From the NCBI RefSeq assembly GCF_039822285.1, contig NZ_JBAJEY010000002.1:62001-126000 (forward strand): DNA of 64,000 nucleotides, given 5' to 3'. Position numbers and translations under genes: made by a program. The notes under the pieces are model-generated. The model was not told the DNA's origin, did not search any database, and saw only the letters and a list, made by a program, of their open reading frames with translations. Of the stretch, positions 34,689 to 43,200 are shown one piece after another (positions within the stretch are counted from its first letter, which is position 1; every line of letters begins with the position of its first letter). The DNA is from Thiofaba sp039822285 (GTDB lineage Bacteria > Pseudomonadota > Gammaproteobacteria > Halothiobacillales > Halothiobacillaceae).

Positions 34689-35486
34689 ATGCCCCATGCC
34701 CGCCCCGCCGCCGTCGCCGGCCGCTTCTATCCCCTTGACCCCGCCGAACTGCGCCGGCAGCTGGAGGCCTACATGCCCGCCGGGCAGCCTGTCGCCGCCC
34801 GGCCCAAGGCTCTGATCGCCCCCCACGCAGGCTATGTCTATTCCGGCCCCGTCGCCGGCCGGGCCTATGCCCGGCTGGCCGGGGCAGGTGGCTCGATCGA
34901 GCGCGTCGTTCTGCTTGGGCCTGCCCACTTCGTCCGCCTACGCGGACTGGCCCTGCCGGAGGCGGAGGCCTTCGAAACCCCGCTCGGTCGCGTCCCAGTC
35001 GATGCGGCGGCGGCCCAGGCCATCGCCAGCCTGCCCCAAGTCGTCATCAGCGATCGCCCCCATGCCCCGGAACACAGCCTGGAGGTCCACCTCCCCTTCC
35101 TGCAACAAACCTTGGGCGCGTTCAGCGTGGTGCCGCTGGTCGTGGGCGACGCCACCTTCGAAGAGGTCAGCGAGGTGCTGGAGAGGCTGTGGGGTGGGCC
35201 GGAGACCCTGGTCGTGGTCAGCACCGACCTCAGCCACTACCTCGACCACGCCGCCGCGCGCCAGAGGGACGCGGCCACCGCCGCGGCGATCGAGGCCCTA
35301 CGCCCCGAGGCCATCGGTTTCGATGCGGCCTGCGGCTGCATTCCCCTCGGCGGGCTGCTGAGCCTTGCACGCCGGCAGGGGATGGAGATTGAGCGGCTGG
35401 ACCTGCGCAACTCCGGCGACACGGCCGGCCCGCGCCACCAGGTGGTGGGCTACGGTGCCTGGGCCCTGTACGAGGCGGCGGCATGA
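34689..35486 (+). CDS. amrB: AmmeMemoRadiSam system protein B (Memo family)
   Basis: 265 residues. Memo signatures: APHAGYVYSGPVAGRAYARL near residue 42, PHAPEHSLEVHLPFLQ near 124, VVSTDLSHYLDH near 178 and a conserved Cys in the CGC segment near 219. These His, Asp and Cys residues line the metal site in Memo proteins, which resemble ring-opening dioxygenases. Start ATG 34689 follows GAAGGG. The stop overlaps the AMMECR1 gene by 4 nt. Confidence 0.93.
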   Translation: MPHARPAAVAGRFYPLDPAELRRQLEAYMPAGQPVAARPKALIAPHAGYVYSGPVAGRAYARLAGAGGSIERVVLLGPAHFVRLRGLALPEAEAFETPLGRVPVDAAAAQAIASLPQVVISDRPHAPEHSLEVHLPFLQQTLGAFSVVPLVVGDATFEEVSEVLERLWGGPETLVVVSTDLSHYLDHAAARQRDAATAAAIEALRPEAIGFDAACGCIPLGGLLSLARRQGMEIERLDLRNSGDTAGPRHQVVGYGAWALYEAAA

Positions 35487-36031
35487 CGACGCGGCATCCT
35501 CTGATCGAGCTGGCGCGCGCCTCCATCGCCCACGGCCTTGAGCACGGCCACGCCCTGCCGGTGCGGGTCGAGGAGCATCCCGCCGAATGGCAGGCCGAGC
35601 GCGCCTGCTTCGTCACCCTCAACCTCGAGCAAAGGCTCCGCGGCTGCATTGGCAACCTGCAGCCCATCCAGCCGCTGGTGCGAGACGTGGCGGAGAACGC
35701 CTTCAACGCCGCCTTCCGCGACCCGCGCTTTGCGCCCCTGCATCCCGCCGAGCTGGATGCGCTCGACATCCACATCTCCATCCTCGGCCTGCCGGAGATC
35801 ATCGCGGCGGGGTCCGAGCAGGAACTGCTCGGGCAACTGCGCCCGGGCAGGGACGGCCTGATCATCGAGGCGCGCGGCCGGCGCGCCACCTTCCTGCCCT
35901 CGGTGTGGGCGCAGCTGCCCAAGCCGGCGGACTTCCTCATGCAGCTGCGGCACAAGGCCGGCCTGCCGCCGCGCGGCTGGGAGGAGGGGATGCGCGCATG
36001 GCGCTACGGGGTGGACGAGATCAGTCACTGA
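35483..36031 (+). CDS. amrA: AmmeMemoRadiSam system protein A (AMMECR1 domain)
   Basis: 182 residues. The AMMECR1 hallmark LRGCIGN sits near residue 52, followed by VRDVAENAFNAAFRDPRFAPL and the LDIHISIL strand, as in the family. The biochemical role is unknown, but AMMECR1, Memo and the radical SAM protein co-occur across bacteria and archaea. ATG 35483 overlaps the memo stop by 4 nt. A MITE-like repeat follows 27 bp after its stop. Confidence 0.93.
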   Translation: MTTRHPLIELARASIAHGLEHGHALPVRVEEHPAEWQAERACFVTLNLEQRLRGCIGNLQPIQPLVRDVAENAFNAAFRDPRFAPLHPAELDALDIHISILGLPEIIAAGSEQELLGQLRPGRDGLIIEARGRRATFLPSVWAQLPKPADFLMQLRHKAGLPPRGWEEGMRAWRYGVDEISH

Positions 36032-36057
36032 TCCGCCCGGAGGAAAGAGATCGCCCC

Positions 36058-36215
36058 AAGGGAAATTCTGAAAAAATCCATCCATGGATTTTTTCAGCTC
36101 GTCTTATCAAGGCGCATGTCCGCGACGGACTCCGCGAATCAACGACGGAACGCGTTGTTCGCGTTGGGGCATCCTGCCCCAAACGGGAAACGCTGAATGA
36201 TTCAGCGTTTCCCTA
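36058..36215 (-). mobile_element. 154-bp MITE-like element, copy 1
   Basis: Core 36060-36213. It is the inverse of the element at 42122-42275 and of identical length. One end is an AGGGAAACGCTGAA..TTCAGCGTTTCCC hairpin; the other a CTGAAAAAATCC..GGATTTTTTCAG hairpin; the middle has GGGGCATCCTGCCCC and CGCGAATCAACGACG motifs. Terminal inverted repeats GGGAAACGCTGAA/TTCAGCGTTTCCC and flanking TA at one end suggest a TA-targeting non-autonomous element. It carries no ORF. Confidence 0.75.
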
Positions 36216-38228
36216 GGTGGGCTGCCCGGCAGCCTCCACCTCGATGCGGTTGCGTCCGCCCATCTTGGCCCGATAGAGCGCCTCGTCGGCGCGGGCGATG
36301 GCCACGTCCAGCGACGCATCCTGCGGGGTCAGGGTGGTCAGCCCCAGGCTCAGGGTATAGTGCAGCGGCTGGCCATCGCTGTACACCGTGCTCGCCGCCG
36401 CCTCGTCGCGCAGGCGCGCGGCCAGGCGCAGGGCCGCATCCAAGTCAGTGTCGGGCAGGAGGATCACGAACTCTTCCCCGCCATAGCGGGCAGCGATGTC
36501 CGCCGTGCGCAGGGTGACCATGAGCTGATGTCCGAGATGACGCAGGATCTCGTCCCCGGCAAGATGGCCGTAGGTGTCATTGATGCGCTTGAAATGATCC
36601 ACGTCGAGCATGATGAGCGCGGCGGACGCCGTATGGCCACGCCGGATCCGCGCATGCTCGCGCTCGGCAAGCTCGAACAGGTGACGACGGTTGACCAGGC
36701 CGGTGAGCTCGTCGTGGGTGGCCTGGTGGCGCAGGGTCTCGAGCAGTCGCTTGCGCTCGGTGATGTCGTGAAAGGCGACCACAGCCCCGCGGATGCCGTC
36801 ATCCCCCCCTACCGGCGAGACCCGCATGGAGATGGGCAGGCCCGTGCCGTCCTTGCGCCAGAACCACTCATCCTCCGCCTGCCTCACCTGGCCATCCTGC
36901 AGGGTCTGGTGGATCGGGCACTGTTCATGTGGATAGGGCGTGCCGTCCGGGTGCCGCCCATGGAACAGGGCGTGACTGTCCTTGCCCAGCACCTCGTCCT
37001 CGGACGCATAGCCCAACAAGCGCAGGGCCGCCGGATTGATGAAGGTGCAGCGCCCATCGGGCCCCACCCCGTAGACGCCCTCGGCCAGCGCCCCGAGCAG
37101 CTGGCGTTCCAGGGCGCTGCGGCGCTCGATCTCGCGCCCTTGGGCGCGGATGGTGGCATTGAGCCCCATCAGGTGACGCTGCTTGCGCCACACCACCACC
37201 AGCAGCCCCAGGTTGAGGGCCGCGAGCACCAGTGCGGCGATCAAGGCCATGCGATAGCGCTGCCACACGTCAGCGAGGGTGAAGTCCGGCGCCTGCTCGA
37301 AGGGGGGCAGCCGCAAAACGCGCAACAGCTCGCGCACCGGCTCGTAGTCCAGCGGGATGGTGAAACCCCAGATGCCGAGGCGCCGGGCGGTCTCGCCATC
37401 GTGCGGCAGATCCAGCAGCGCCGCCGCCATGCGACGCGCCAGGTCCTGCTCCACCTGCGGCAGGGCAGCGAAGGCCCATTCGGGATACAGGCGGGTGGAG
37501 CTGATGAAGGGGAAGTGCGGCAGATCCTGGCGGTTCAGCACCCGCACCTCGGAGAGGTCAATCCGCCCCTCACCCGCCAGCGCCTCCAGCACCCCGGTAC
37601 GCACAAAGCCGACCTCGGCCCGCCCCTGCAACACGGCCTCCACCACCTTGTCGTAGGGCATCCCCGTCTCCAGCAGAAAGCGGCCGCGCGGAGGCACCAA
37701 CCCCGCCTCCAGCATCTCATAAGCCTGCATCTGGTAACCGCCGAGGGACCCGACAAACGGCGCAGCCACGATACGCCCCTCGACGTCAGCCAGCGTGACG
37801 ATAGGGGTGCGCGTGGTCGTGAAAATCACACCCCCGAAGGCAGAGAGCGGTCGACCTTGCCCCTGCAAGATCAGTGAGCTCAGCGGTGCCGTCAGATGGT
37901 ACCGATGGGCCATGCACAAATAGTGCGCCGGGTTGGTGAGGACGAAATCCACCTCGCGACGCGCCAGCGCATGCTCAAGGTCGTCGTACCCCATGGCCCG
38001 CACCGCCACCGGCATCCCCAGCCGACCCTGCAGGTACTCCTCCAGCGGGGTCCACTGCGCCTGGACCTGGGCTTGCGGGCGCACGGCGAGAATGCCGATG
38101 GAAACCCCATCCCCGCCCAAACCGGCAACGGCCCCGGCCTGCTCCAGGGCAAGCGCCCCCCGCGCCGGGAGGAAGAGGCTGGCGAGCAGCAGGACGACGA
38201 GGAGGCGATGCAGAACAGCCGCGGTCAT
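36213..38228 (-). CDS. PhnD-like sensor, PAS, GGDEF diguanylate cyclase
   Basis: 671 residues. Signal/TM segment (about 7-28), a periplasmic PhnD/phosphonate-binding-like domain (about 40-310; SIGILAVRP, MGYDDLEHALARREVDFVLTNPAHYL), a TM helix (about 325-345), a PAS domain (about 370-500) and a C-terminal GGDEF domain with GGEEF and an RTAD I-site five residues before it. It should make c-di-GMP in response to a small periplasmic ligand. Its TAG stop (36213-36215) is formed at the junction with the MITE-like element. Start overlaps the stop of the EAL gene by 4 nt. Confidence 0.9.
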   Translation of the reverse strand: MTAAVLHRLLVVLLLASLFLPARGALALEQAGAVAGLGGDGVSIGILAVRPQAQVQAQWTPLEEYLQGRLGMPVAVRAMGYDDLEHALARREVDFVLTNPAHYLCMAHRYHLTAPLSSLILQGQGRPLSAFGGVIFTTTRTPIVTLADVEGRIVAAPFVGSLGGYQMQAYEMLEAGLVPPRGRFLLETGMPYDKVVEAVLQGRAEVGFVRTGVLEALAGEGRIDLSEVRVLNRQDLPHFPFISSTRLYPEWAFAALPQVEQDLARRMAAALLDLPHDGETARRLGIWGFTIPLDYEPVRELLRVLRLPPFEQAPDFTLADVWQRYRMALIAALVLAALNLGLLVVVWRKQRHLMGLNATIRAQGREIERRSALERQLLGALAEGVYGVGPDGRCTFINPAALRLLGYASEDEVLGKDSHALFHGRHPDGTPYPHEQCPIHQTLQDGQVRQAEDEWFWRKDGTGLPISMRVSPVGGDDGIRGAVVAFHDITERKRLLETLRHQATHDELTGLVNRRHLFELAEREHARIRRGHTASAALIMLDVDHFKRINDTYGHLAGDEILRHLGHQLMVTLRTADIAARYGGEEFVILLPDTDLDAALRLAARLRDEAAASTVYSDGQPLHYTLSLGLTTLTPQDASLDVAIARADEALYRAKMGGRNRIEVEAAGQPT

Positions 38229-41062
38229 GCTTCCTCTCCTCCTCCGCCCGCAAAGACCCGCCCGAGCCAGTCCTCTGCGGGCTCGGGGCGGCCGTAGAGG
38301 AAGCCCTGGGCAATCACCTGGCCACGCTCGCGGAGGAAGGCCGCCTGGGCCTCGGTCTCCACGCCCTCGGCCACCACCATCAGCTTGAGGTGCGCGGCCA
38401 TGGCAATGATGGTGTCAACGATCGCCGCGTCATCCCCGTCGTGCGGCAGGTCGCGGATGAAGCTGCGGTCGATCTTCAGTTCGTGGATCGGCAGGCGCTT
38501 GAGGTAGGCGAACGAGGAATAGCCCGTGCCGAAATCGTCGATGGAGAAGCGCACGCCAAGGCGTGCCAGTTCGAGCATGGTGGAGATCGTGCGACCGGGG
38601 TTGTCGATCACCAGCCCCTCGGTGACCTCCAGGACCAGCAGCCCGGGGTCCGCGCCATGCCGGGCGAGGGACTGGCTGACGCGGGCAACGAAGTCGGAGG
38701 CCGCGAACTGGCGCGGCGAGATATTGACCGCGATGCTCAAGGCCCGACCCTCGCGGCTGAGCTGGCCGAGGTGGAAGCAGGCGCGATCGAGCACCCAGTC
38801 GCCGAGCACGCCAATCATGCCGCTCTGCTCGGCGATGGGGATGAACTGCGCAGGCGAGATCATCCCCTGCTGCGGGTCGATCCAGCGCACCAGCGCCTCG
38901 AAGCCGCGCAGCGCCCCTGTTGCATCCATCTGCGGTTGGAGGAAGAGGCGGAACGGCCGTTCGCTTTCCCCGACGGCCAGCGCGCGCGCCAGGGCGTGCT
39001 CGAGATCGAACGCGACCCGCACCCGCTCGCCCATGCCCCGCTCGAAGAACTCGACCCGGTCGCCACCCTCGACCTTGGCGACATGCATGGCGAGGTTGGC
39101 CTGGCGCAAGGTCTCCTCGCTCGGCTCGGCGCCTTCCAACTCCGGCGGGGGATAGAGGGCGATGCCGAGGGAGGCCGACACCCGGAAGGTCTCCTCATGC
39201 ACATCCAGCGGCTGACGCAGGGCGGAACGCAGAGCCTCGGCAATGCGCAGGGCCAGCTCGGCGGCCGCCGTGGCGTCGGCCCGCCCCGGCGGGAGCAGGA
39301 CGGCGAACTCGTCGGCCGCCAGACGTGCCAGGCCGACACCCACCGGGGCATGCAGGCGCAGGCGCTCGCCCGCCGCGATGAGCAGGGCGTCGCCCCATTG
39401 CGGTCCCCGTCCCTCGTTGACGCTCTTGAATCGGTCGAGGTTGAGCACCAGCACCGCGCCATGCTGGCCGGTCTCGGCCGCCTGCGCCAGATGCTCGCGC
39501 AGGCGGGCAAGGAAGCCCGCGCGGTTGAGCAGGCCGGTCAGCGAGTCGTGCTCGGCGAACCAGGCACTACGCTCCTGAGCCTGCTTGAGCGCGGACAGGT
39601 CGGAGGCGTTGGCGACGTAATGCAGCAGCCGCCCACGCTCGTCACGCACCGCGGAGATGGTCTGCCAGAGCGGGATCAGCGTCCCGTCTTTGCGCCGATC
39701 CCAAATTTCACCCTGCCACTGGCCGGTGGTGTTCAGACCGTACCACAGCTGGCGATAGAAACCCGCATCATGCAGGCCGGAGCTCAGTTCCGCCGGCGTC
39801 TTGCCCAGCACATCTTCCTCCGCGTACCCCATGATGCGGGTGAAGGCCGGGTTCACGGCGATGATGCGTTGTTCGGGGTCGGTGATCAGCAGCGTTTCGT
39901 CGAGGTGGTCGAAGACGGTCTGCGCGAGGCGCAGGCGGGTCTCGGCCGCGCGCTGGGTGGTGACATCCTCGCCCACCGCCAGCACCATGCCGTCGAGCCG
40001 GCGCAGCGACCAGTTGATCCAGCGCATCGATCCGTCGGCAGCCGGCAGCGGGGCCTCGACGCCACGGATCTCGTGCAGCTCCCCGTCGCGCAGGCGGGCG
40101 AACAAGCGCGGGAAGGGCTCCCCGGATGGTTGTGTCAGGATGGAGAACGGCTGCTGCTCCAGCGCCTCCGGGGCGCAGTCGAGCCATTCGGCGACCCGCC
40201 GGTTGGCCAGCACGATGCGCTCCTCGCCATCCACGACCACCACCAGCGCCGGCAGGGCCTGCAGCAGGGTGTGATCGAAGTCGCGCTGCTCGCGCAGGGA
40301 GCGGGTCTCGCGCCCAAGCCATTCCACCATGCGGTCGAACGAGGCGGTCAGCTCCGCCAGTTCGAATACCCCGCGCCGGCCCACGCGGGCATTGAGATCC
40401 CCGCCCATCACCCGCCCCATCGTCTCGCGCAGGGCTTGCAACGGTGCGGCGACGCCGCGATCCAGCCAGAAGGCGAAGATCACCACCATCACCAATCCCA
40501 GCATCAGGAGCGGCAACTCATCGCGCAGGTTCTCCGTCCGCCGCGCGGCGACCCGCTCGCTGAGGTCGTAATCGATGTGAATCAACCCGCGTCGGGTACT
40601 GCTCAGCTCCCCCGGCGCCGACGGGTGGGCATAAGGAACCCATATCATCAGCCGCAATCCGTCGCGCATGAGATAAGGCTCGAGACCGGCGCTGATGCTG
40701 GCATAGCGCGCGGCATCAAGCATCGACTCCACCTCGGCCGCCTCTCGCCCCACCCAATCCAGCTGACTGGCGTAGAGCACCTTGCCATCCGGGTCGAACA
40801 GCGCGGTATGCACCTCCCCCTCCTCGGCCGCATGGAGCATGATCTCGCGCTCAAGCCGCGCCGGATCGCGCGCGAGGTCGACCTCGGCCTGGCGCGCCAG
40901 ACGCGCCCCCTCCTCACGCAGATGGGCCTCGAGCTCCGCGATCAACCGCGAGCGCTCACTGAAGTCGAGCACCAGCAGCGACAGAAGGCTGAACGCCAGG
41001 GTCGCGCCGAACATCAACAGCGGCAGGAAGGTCTTCAGGCGGCGTGGCAGCAGGCGGTTCAT
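38225..41062 (-). CDS. Membrane HAMP-PAS-PAS-GGDEF-EAL c-di-GMP phosphodiesterase
   Basis: 945 residues. TM1 (about 12-32), a periplasmic region, TM2 (about 184-200), HAMP, two PAS domains (about 265-370 and 380-500), a degenerate GGDEF domain (AADEF in LARLAADEFAVLL) and an intact EAL domain: FEALVRW, AVNISPRQF, LEVTEG, IDDFGTGYSS, KIDRSFI and VAEGVETE. Expected activity is c-di-GMP hydrolysis, with the GGDEF remnant possibly binding GTP. Encoded between a lipoprotein binding protein and a PhnD-GGDEF cyclase with 4-nt overlaps on both sides. Confidence 0.9.
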   Translation of the reverse strand: MNRLLPRRLKTFLPLLMFGATLAFSLLSLLVLDFSERSRLIAELEAHLREEGARLARQAEVDLARDPARLEREIMLHAAEEGEVHTALFDPDGKVLYASQLDWVGREAAEVESMLDAARYASISAGLEPYLMRDGLRLMIWVPYAHPSAPGELSSTRRGLIHIDYDLSERVAARRTENLRDELPLLMLGLVMVVIFAFWLDRGVAAPLQALRETMGRVMGGDLNARVGRRGVFELAELTASFDRMVEWLGRETRSLREQRDFDHTLLQALPALVVVVDGEERIVLANRRVAEWLDCAPEALEQQPFSILTQPSGEPFPRLFARLRDGELHEIRGVEAPLPAADGSMRWINWSLRRLDGMVLAVGEDVTTQRAAETRLRLAQTVFDHLDETLLITDPEQRIIAVNPAFTRIMGYAEEDVLGKTPAELSSGLHDAGFYRQLWYGLNTTGQWQGEIWDRRKDGTLIPLWQTISAVRDERGRLLHYVANASDLSALKQAQERSAWFAEHDSLTGLLNRAGFLARLREHLAQAAETGQHGAVLVLNLDRFKSVNEGRGPQWGDALLIAAGERLRLHAPVGVGLARLAADEFAVLLPPGRADATAAAELALRIAEALRSALRQPLDVHEETFRVSASLGIALYPPPELEGAEPSEETLRQANLAMHVAKVEGGDRVEFFERGMGERVRVAFDLEHALARALAVGESERPFRLFLQPQMDATGALRGFEALVRWIDPQQGMISPAQFIPIAEQSGMIGVLGDWVLDRACFHLGQLSREGRALSIAVNISPRQFAASDFVARVSQSLARHGADPGLLVLEVTEGLVIDNPGRTISTMLELARLGVRFSIDDFGTGYSSFAYLKRLPIHELKIDRSFIRDLPHDGDDAAIVDTIIAMAAHLKLMVVAEGVETEAQAAFLRERGQVIAQGFLYGRPEPAEDWLGRVFAGGGGEEA

Positions 41063-42033
41063 GCGACGGGCAGGTACTCGGCGTGGACCAGGTCTTTGAA
41101 CAGGCGTTGCTGCAGGATGCCATCGCCCGAGGGCAGGATGCCAGCACCCTGCAGGATCGCCGCCACCTCACGGGCGCGCTTGAGCAGAAGCGGATGGGAA
41201 CCCTCCAGCAAGCGACGGTTGTGGCCGAGATCGGTCAATTGGAGCCCTCGCAGCCCGGCGAGCACCGTCTCCGGCCGCTGCCTAAGCCGCGCGCCGATGC
41301 GGTGGGCGGCGTCCATGCGGTTGAGAGCGAGGTCATGCACGGCACGCAGGGTGACCTTCACCAGATGCTGCAATGCGGCCCGGTGCTGGACGAGGGTGGA
41401 GGGATGGACCGCCAGCACGTCGACGATGGTGTCCGGGAGGGCGCGCGAATCGAAGAGGCGCACTGCCCCTTCCGCTTCCAGTTCGCTCAAGGCCGGCTCG
41501 AAGGTGATCAGGGCATCGATGCGGCCTGCACGCCAGGCCGCCGCGTGTTCGTGGAAGCCGAGGGACACCAGCTGCACCTGATCCGCCGCGAGCCCGCCGC
41601 GCTCCAGCAAAGCCGCAAGCATCAGCGCGCCCACCGCCGATTGCTCGACACCGATCCTCGCCCCCGCCAGGTCGGCGAGATGCATGGGATGGCGGGCCAG
41701 AACACCGTCCGCCCCAGCGGAGACGTCGAGCACCATCGGCACGATGAGCGGCACCCCCAGGGCTCGCGCGCGCAAGACCTCGTCGAGCGTCAGCGCCGCC
41801 GCCTCCACCAGCCCGCTGCCGAGCAGGTGCAGGGAGTCCGTGGCCGAGGGGGTCTCCACCAGCCGCACCCGGCCGGCGTCCAGCCAGCCATGCTGGCGGG
41901 CCAGGAACATCGGCTCGTATCCCAGCCATGGATGGACCGCCACGCGCAGGGGCGGGCGCGGAGCGCACCCACCGAGCAGGAGCGCGGAGGCGGCGAGCTT
42001 GGCGAGAAAACCCCGGCGGGAGAGAGGGTGCAT
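41059..42033 (-). CDS. NMT1/SsuA-like lipoprotein substrate-binding protein
   Basis: 324 residues. Lipobox LLGGC with lipidated Cys23 (an RRGF precedes it, so Tat export is possible), then a periplasmic binding protein fold (LRVAVHPWLGYEPMFLARQHGWLD; GARIGVEQSAVGALMLAALLERGGL) like ABC transporter NMT1/THI5/SsuA-type receptors. No permease or ATPase is encoded nearby. Coupled by a 4-nt overlap to the EAL gene, it most likely acts as a ligand-sensing subunit for the c-di-GMP enzymes rather than in uptake. Confidence 0.85.
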   Translation of the reverse strand: MHPLSRRGFLAKLAASALLLGGCAPRPPLRVAVHPWLGYEPMFLARQHGWLDAGRVRLVETPSATDSLHLLGSGLVEAAALTLDEVLRARALGVPLIVPMVLDVSAGADGVLARHPMHLADLAGARIGVEQSAVGALMLAALLERGGLAADQVQLVSLGFHEHAAAWRAGRIDALITFEPALSELEAEGAVRLFDSRALPDTIVDVLAVHPSTLVQHRAALQHLVKVTLRAVHDLALNRMDAAHRIGARLRQRPETVLAGLRGLQLTDLGHNRRLLEGSHPLLLKRAREVAAILQGAGILPSGDGILQQRLFKDLVHAEYLPVA

Positions 42034-42060
42034 CAGAGTCCGTCGGATGGCGTAATAACT

Positions 42061-42086
42061 GCACTATAGCAAAGCACTATAGCAAA
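42061..42086 (-). promoter_or_regulatory. Two tandem 13-bp repeats with TATAG cores in the c-di-GMP operon promoter
   Basis: GCACTATAGCAAA occurs twice back to back (42061-42073 and 42074-42086), 28 bp upstream of the lipoprotein start. On the transcribed strand each contains TATAGT, like a -10 box, and a CTATAG palindrome. A duplicated -10 or a regulator site is possible. Confidence 0.45.
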
Positions 42087-42119
42087 GGGGTTGCCGGATG
42101 CTGGCCTGCGGCACGGCCC

Positions 42120-42277
42120 TAGGGAAACGCTGAAAAATTCAGCGTTTCCCGTTTGGGGCAGGATGCCCCAACGCGAACAACGACGCACGTCGTTGATTCG
42201 CGGAGGCCGTCGCGGACATGTGCCGCGACGAGACGACCTGAAAAAATCCATGGATGGATTTTTTCAGCGTTTCCCTA
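42120..42277 (+). mobile_element. 154-bp MITE-like element, copy 2
   Basis: Core 42122-42275, flanked by TA on both sides. Starts GGGAAACGCTGAA and ends TTCAGCGTTTCCC. It matches copy 1 (36060-36213) in reverse orientation and equal length. Together the two bracket the three-gene c-di-GMP operon as inverted repeats about 6 kb apart. Confidence 0.78.
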
Positions 42278-43075
42278 AGCCTGCCCGCCTCGCAGCCAAG
42301 CGGCCCACGCTGCGAACAGGCGCGTATCGCCGGCGCATACGGCAGAGCGCTTCTCGAGCGTGTTGTTGAACACCGCCTCGCCCTCCAGCGTGCAGCTGTG
42401 GCCACCCGCTTCCTCGAGGATGAGAAGGCCGCCGGCGTAGTCCCACAGCCCCTGCTTGCCGTGCAGGTAGACGTGGAAGCGCCCGGCGGCAACCCAGCAC
42501 CAATCGAGGGCCACCGAGCCAATGGAACGTTGTGAGCCATAAGGTGCATCAACGGCCAGTCGGGTCGCAAGCTTGGGGGGAAGGCGCTTGAAATCCACGC
42601 AGGCGAGCGCCTTGCCAAGCGGAATGTCCGTTGTGGGCGGTGGCAGCCGCTCACCATTGAGCCAGGCGCCCTGGCCCTGGGCGGCGCTGAAGGTCTCATC
42701 GCGCATCACGTCGAAGACCACGCCGAGCACCACCCGGCCGCCGCGGATCAGGGCCAGCGAGGGGGCAAAGATCGGCACGCCCGCGGCAAAGTTGCTGGTG
42801 CCGTCGAGCGGGTCGAGGATCCACAGGCCGCTGTCGGCGTGTTGCATCAGGCGCTGCTGCTCGTCCTCGCCCATCTCCTCGCCGAGGAAGGGGATGCCTG
42901 GGAAGCGCGCGGCCAGCTCGCGCTGCACGCGGGCCTGCATGGCGAGGTCCGCCTCGGTCAGCCAGGAGCCGTCGGTCTTGAGGTGACGCTCGACGTTGCG
43001 AAAGCGCGGCAGAATCTCCTCCAGCGCGGCCTGGCGGACGAGGGCGGCGATGGCGTGGTGGTCGGGTTGAGGCAT
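42275..43075 (-). CDS. Inositol-monophosphatase-family phosphatase
   Basis: 266 residues. IMPase motifs: FLGEEMGED-type first motif (GEE near 67), ILDPLDGTSNF (metal-binding DPLDGT near 87) and WDYAGGLLILEEAGG (second Asp near 212). The family hydrolyses inositol phosphates, fructose-1,6-bisphosphate, PAP or histidinol phosphate with Mg2+; it cannot be split further here. The stop codon TAG (42277-42275) is built from the flanking TA plus the first G of the MITE-like element. Confidence 0.88.
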   Translation of the reverse strand: MPQPDHHAIAALVRQAALEEILPRFRNVERHLKTDGSWLTEADLAMQARVQRELAARFPGIPFLGEEMGEDEQQRLMQHADSGLWILDPLDGTSNFAAGVPIFAPSLALIRGGRVVLGVVFDVMRDETFSAAQGQGAWLNGERLPPPTTDIPLGKALACVDFKRLPPKLATRLAVDAPYGSQRSIGSVALDWCWVAAGRFHVYLHGKQGLWDYAGGLLILEEAGGHSCTLEGEAVFNNTLEKRSAVCAGDTRLFAAWAAWLRGGQA

Positions 43076-43114
43076 GGTGGGTTCTTACTCAAGGTTCGTG
43101 AAAAGAGGAAGCCA

Positions 43115-43137
43115 CCCCTCTCCCTCTGGGAGAGGGG
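43115..43137. repeat. GC palindrome (CCCTCTCCC family)
   Basis: CCCCTCTCCC-TCT-GGGAGAGGGG, a 10-bp perfect stem, same family as 26375-26400. It lies upstream of the IMPase gene in the 538-bp gap 43076-43613, which holds only repeats. Confidence 0.6.
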
Positions 43138-43200
43138 CCGGGGTGAGGGAAAAGTCCCCCCCCTCAAGGCCGCCGTGATGCCAGGTTGGGCAAGGGGGTG

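Noticed and set aside
38390..41581. 1,063-codon plus-strand ORF
   Set aside because: Shadow of the EAL/GGDEF gene, with no recognisable domain and biased composition.
41059..42033. ABC transporter operon
   Set aside because: The binding protein has no permease or ATPase gene beside it, and it is coupled to c-di-GMP enzymes instead.
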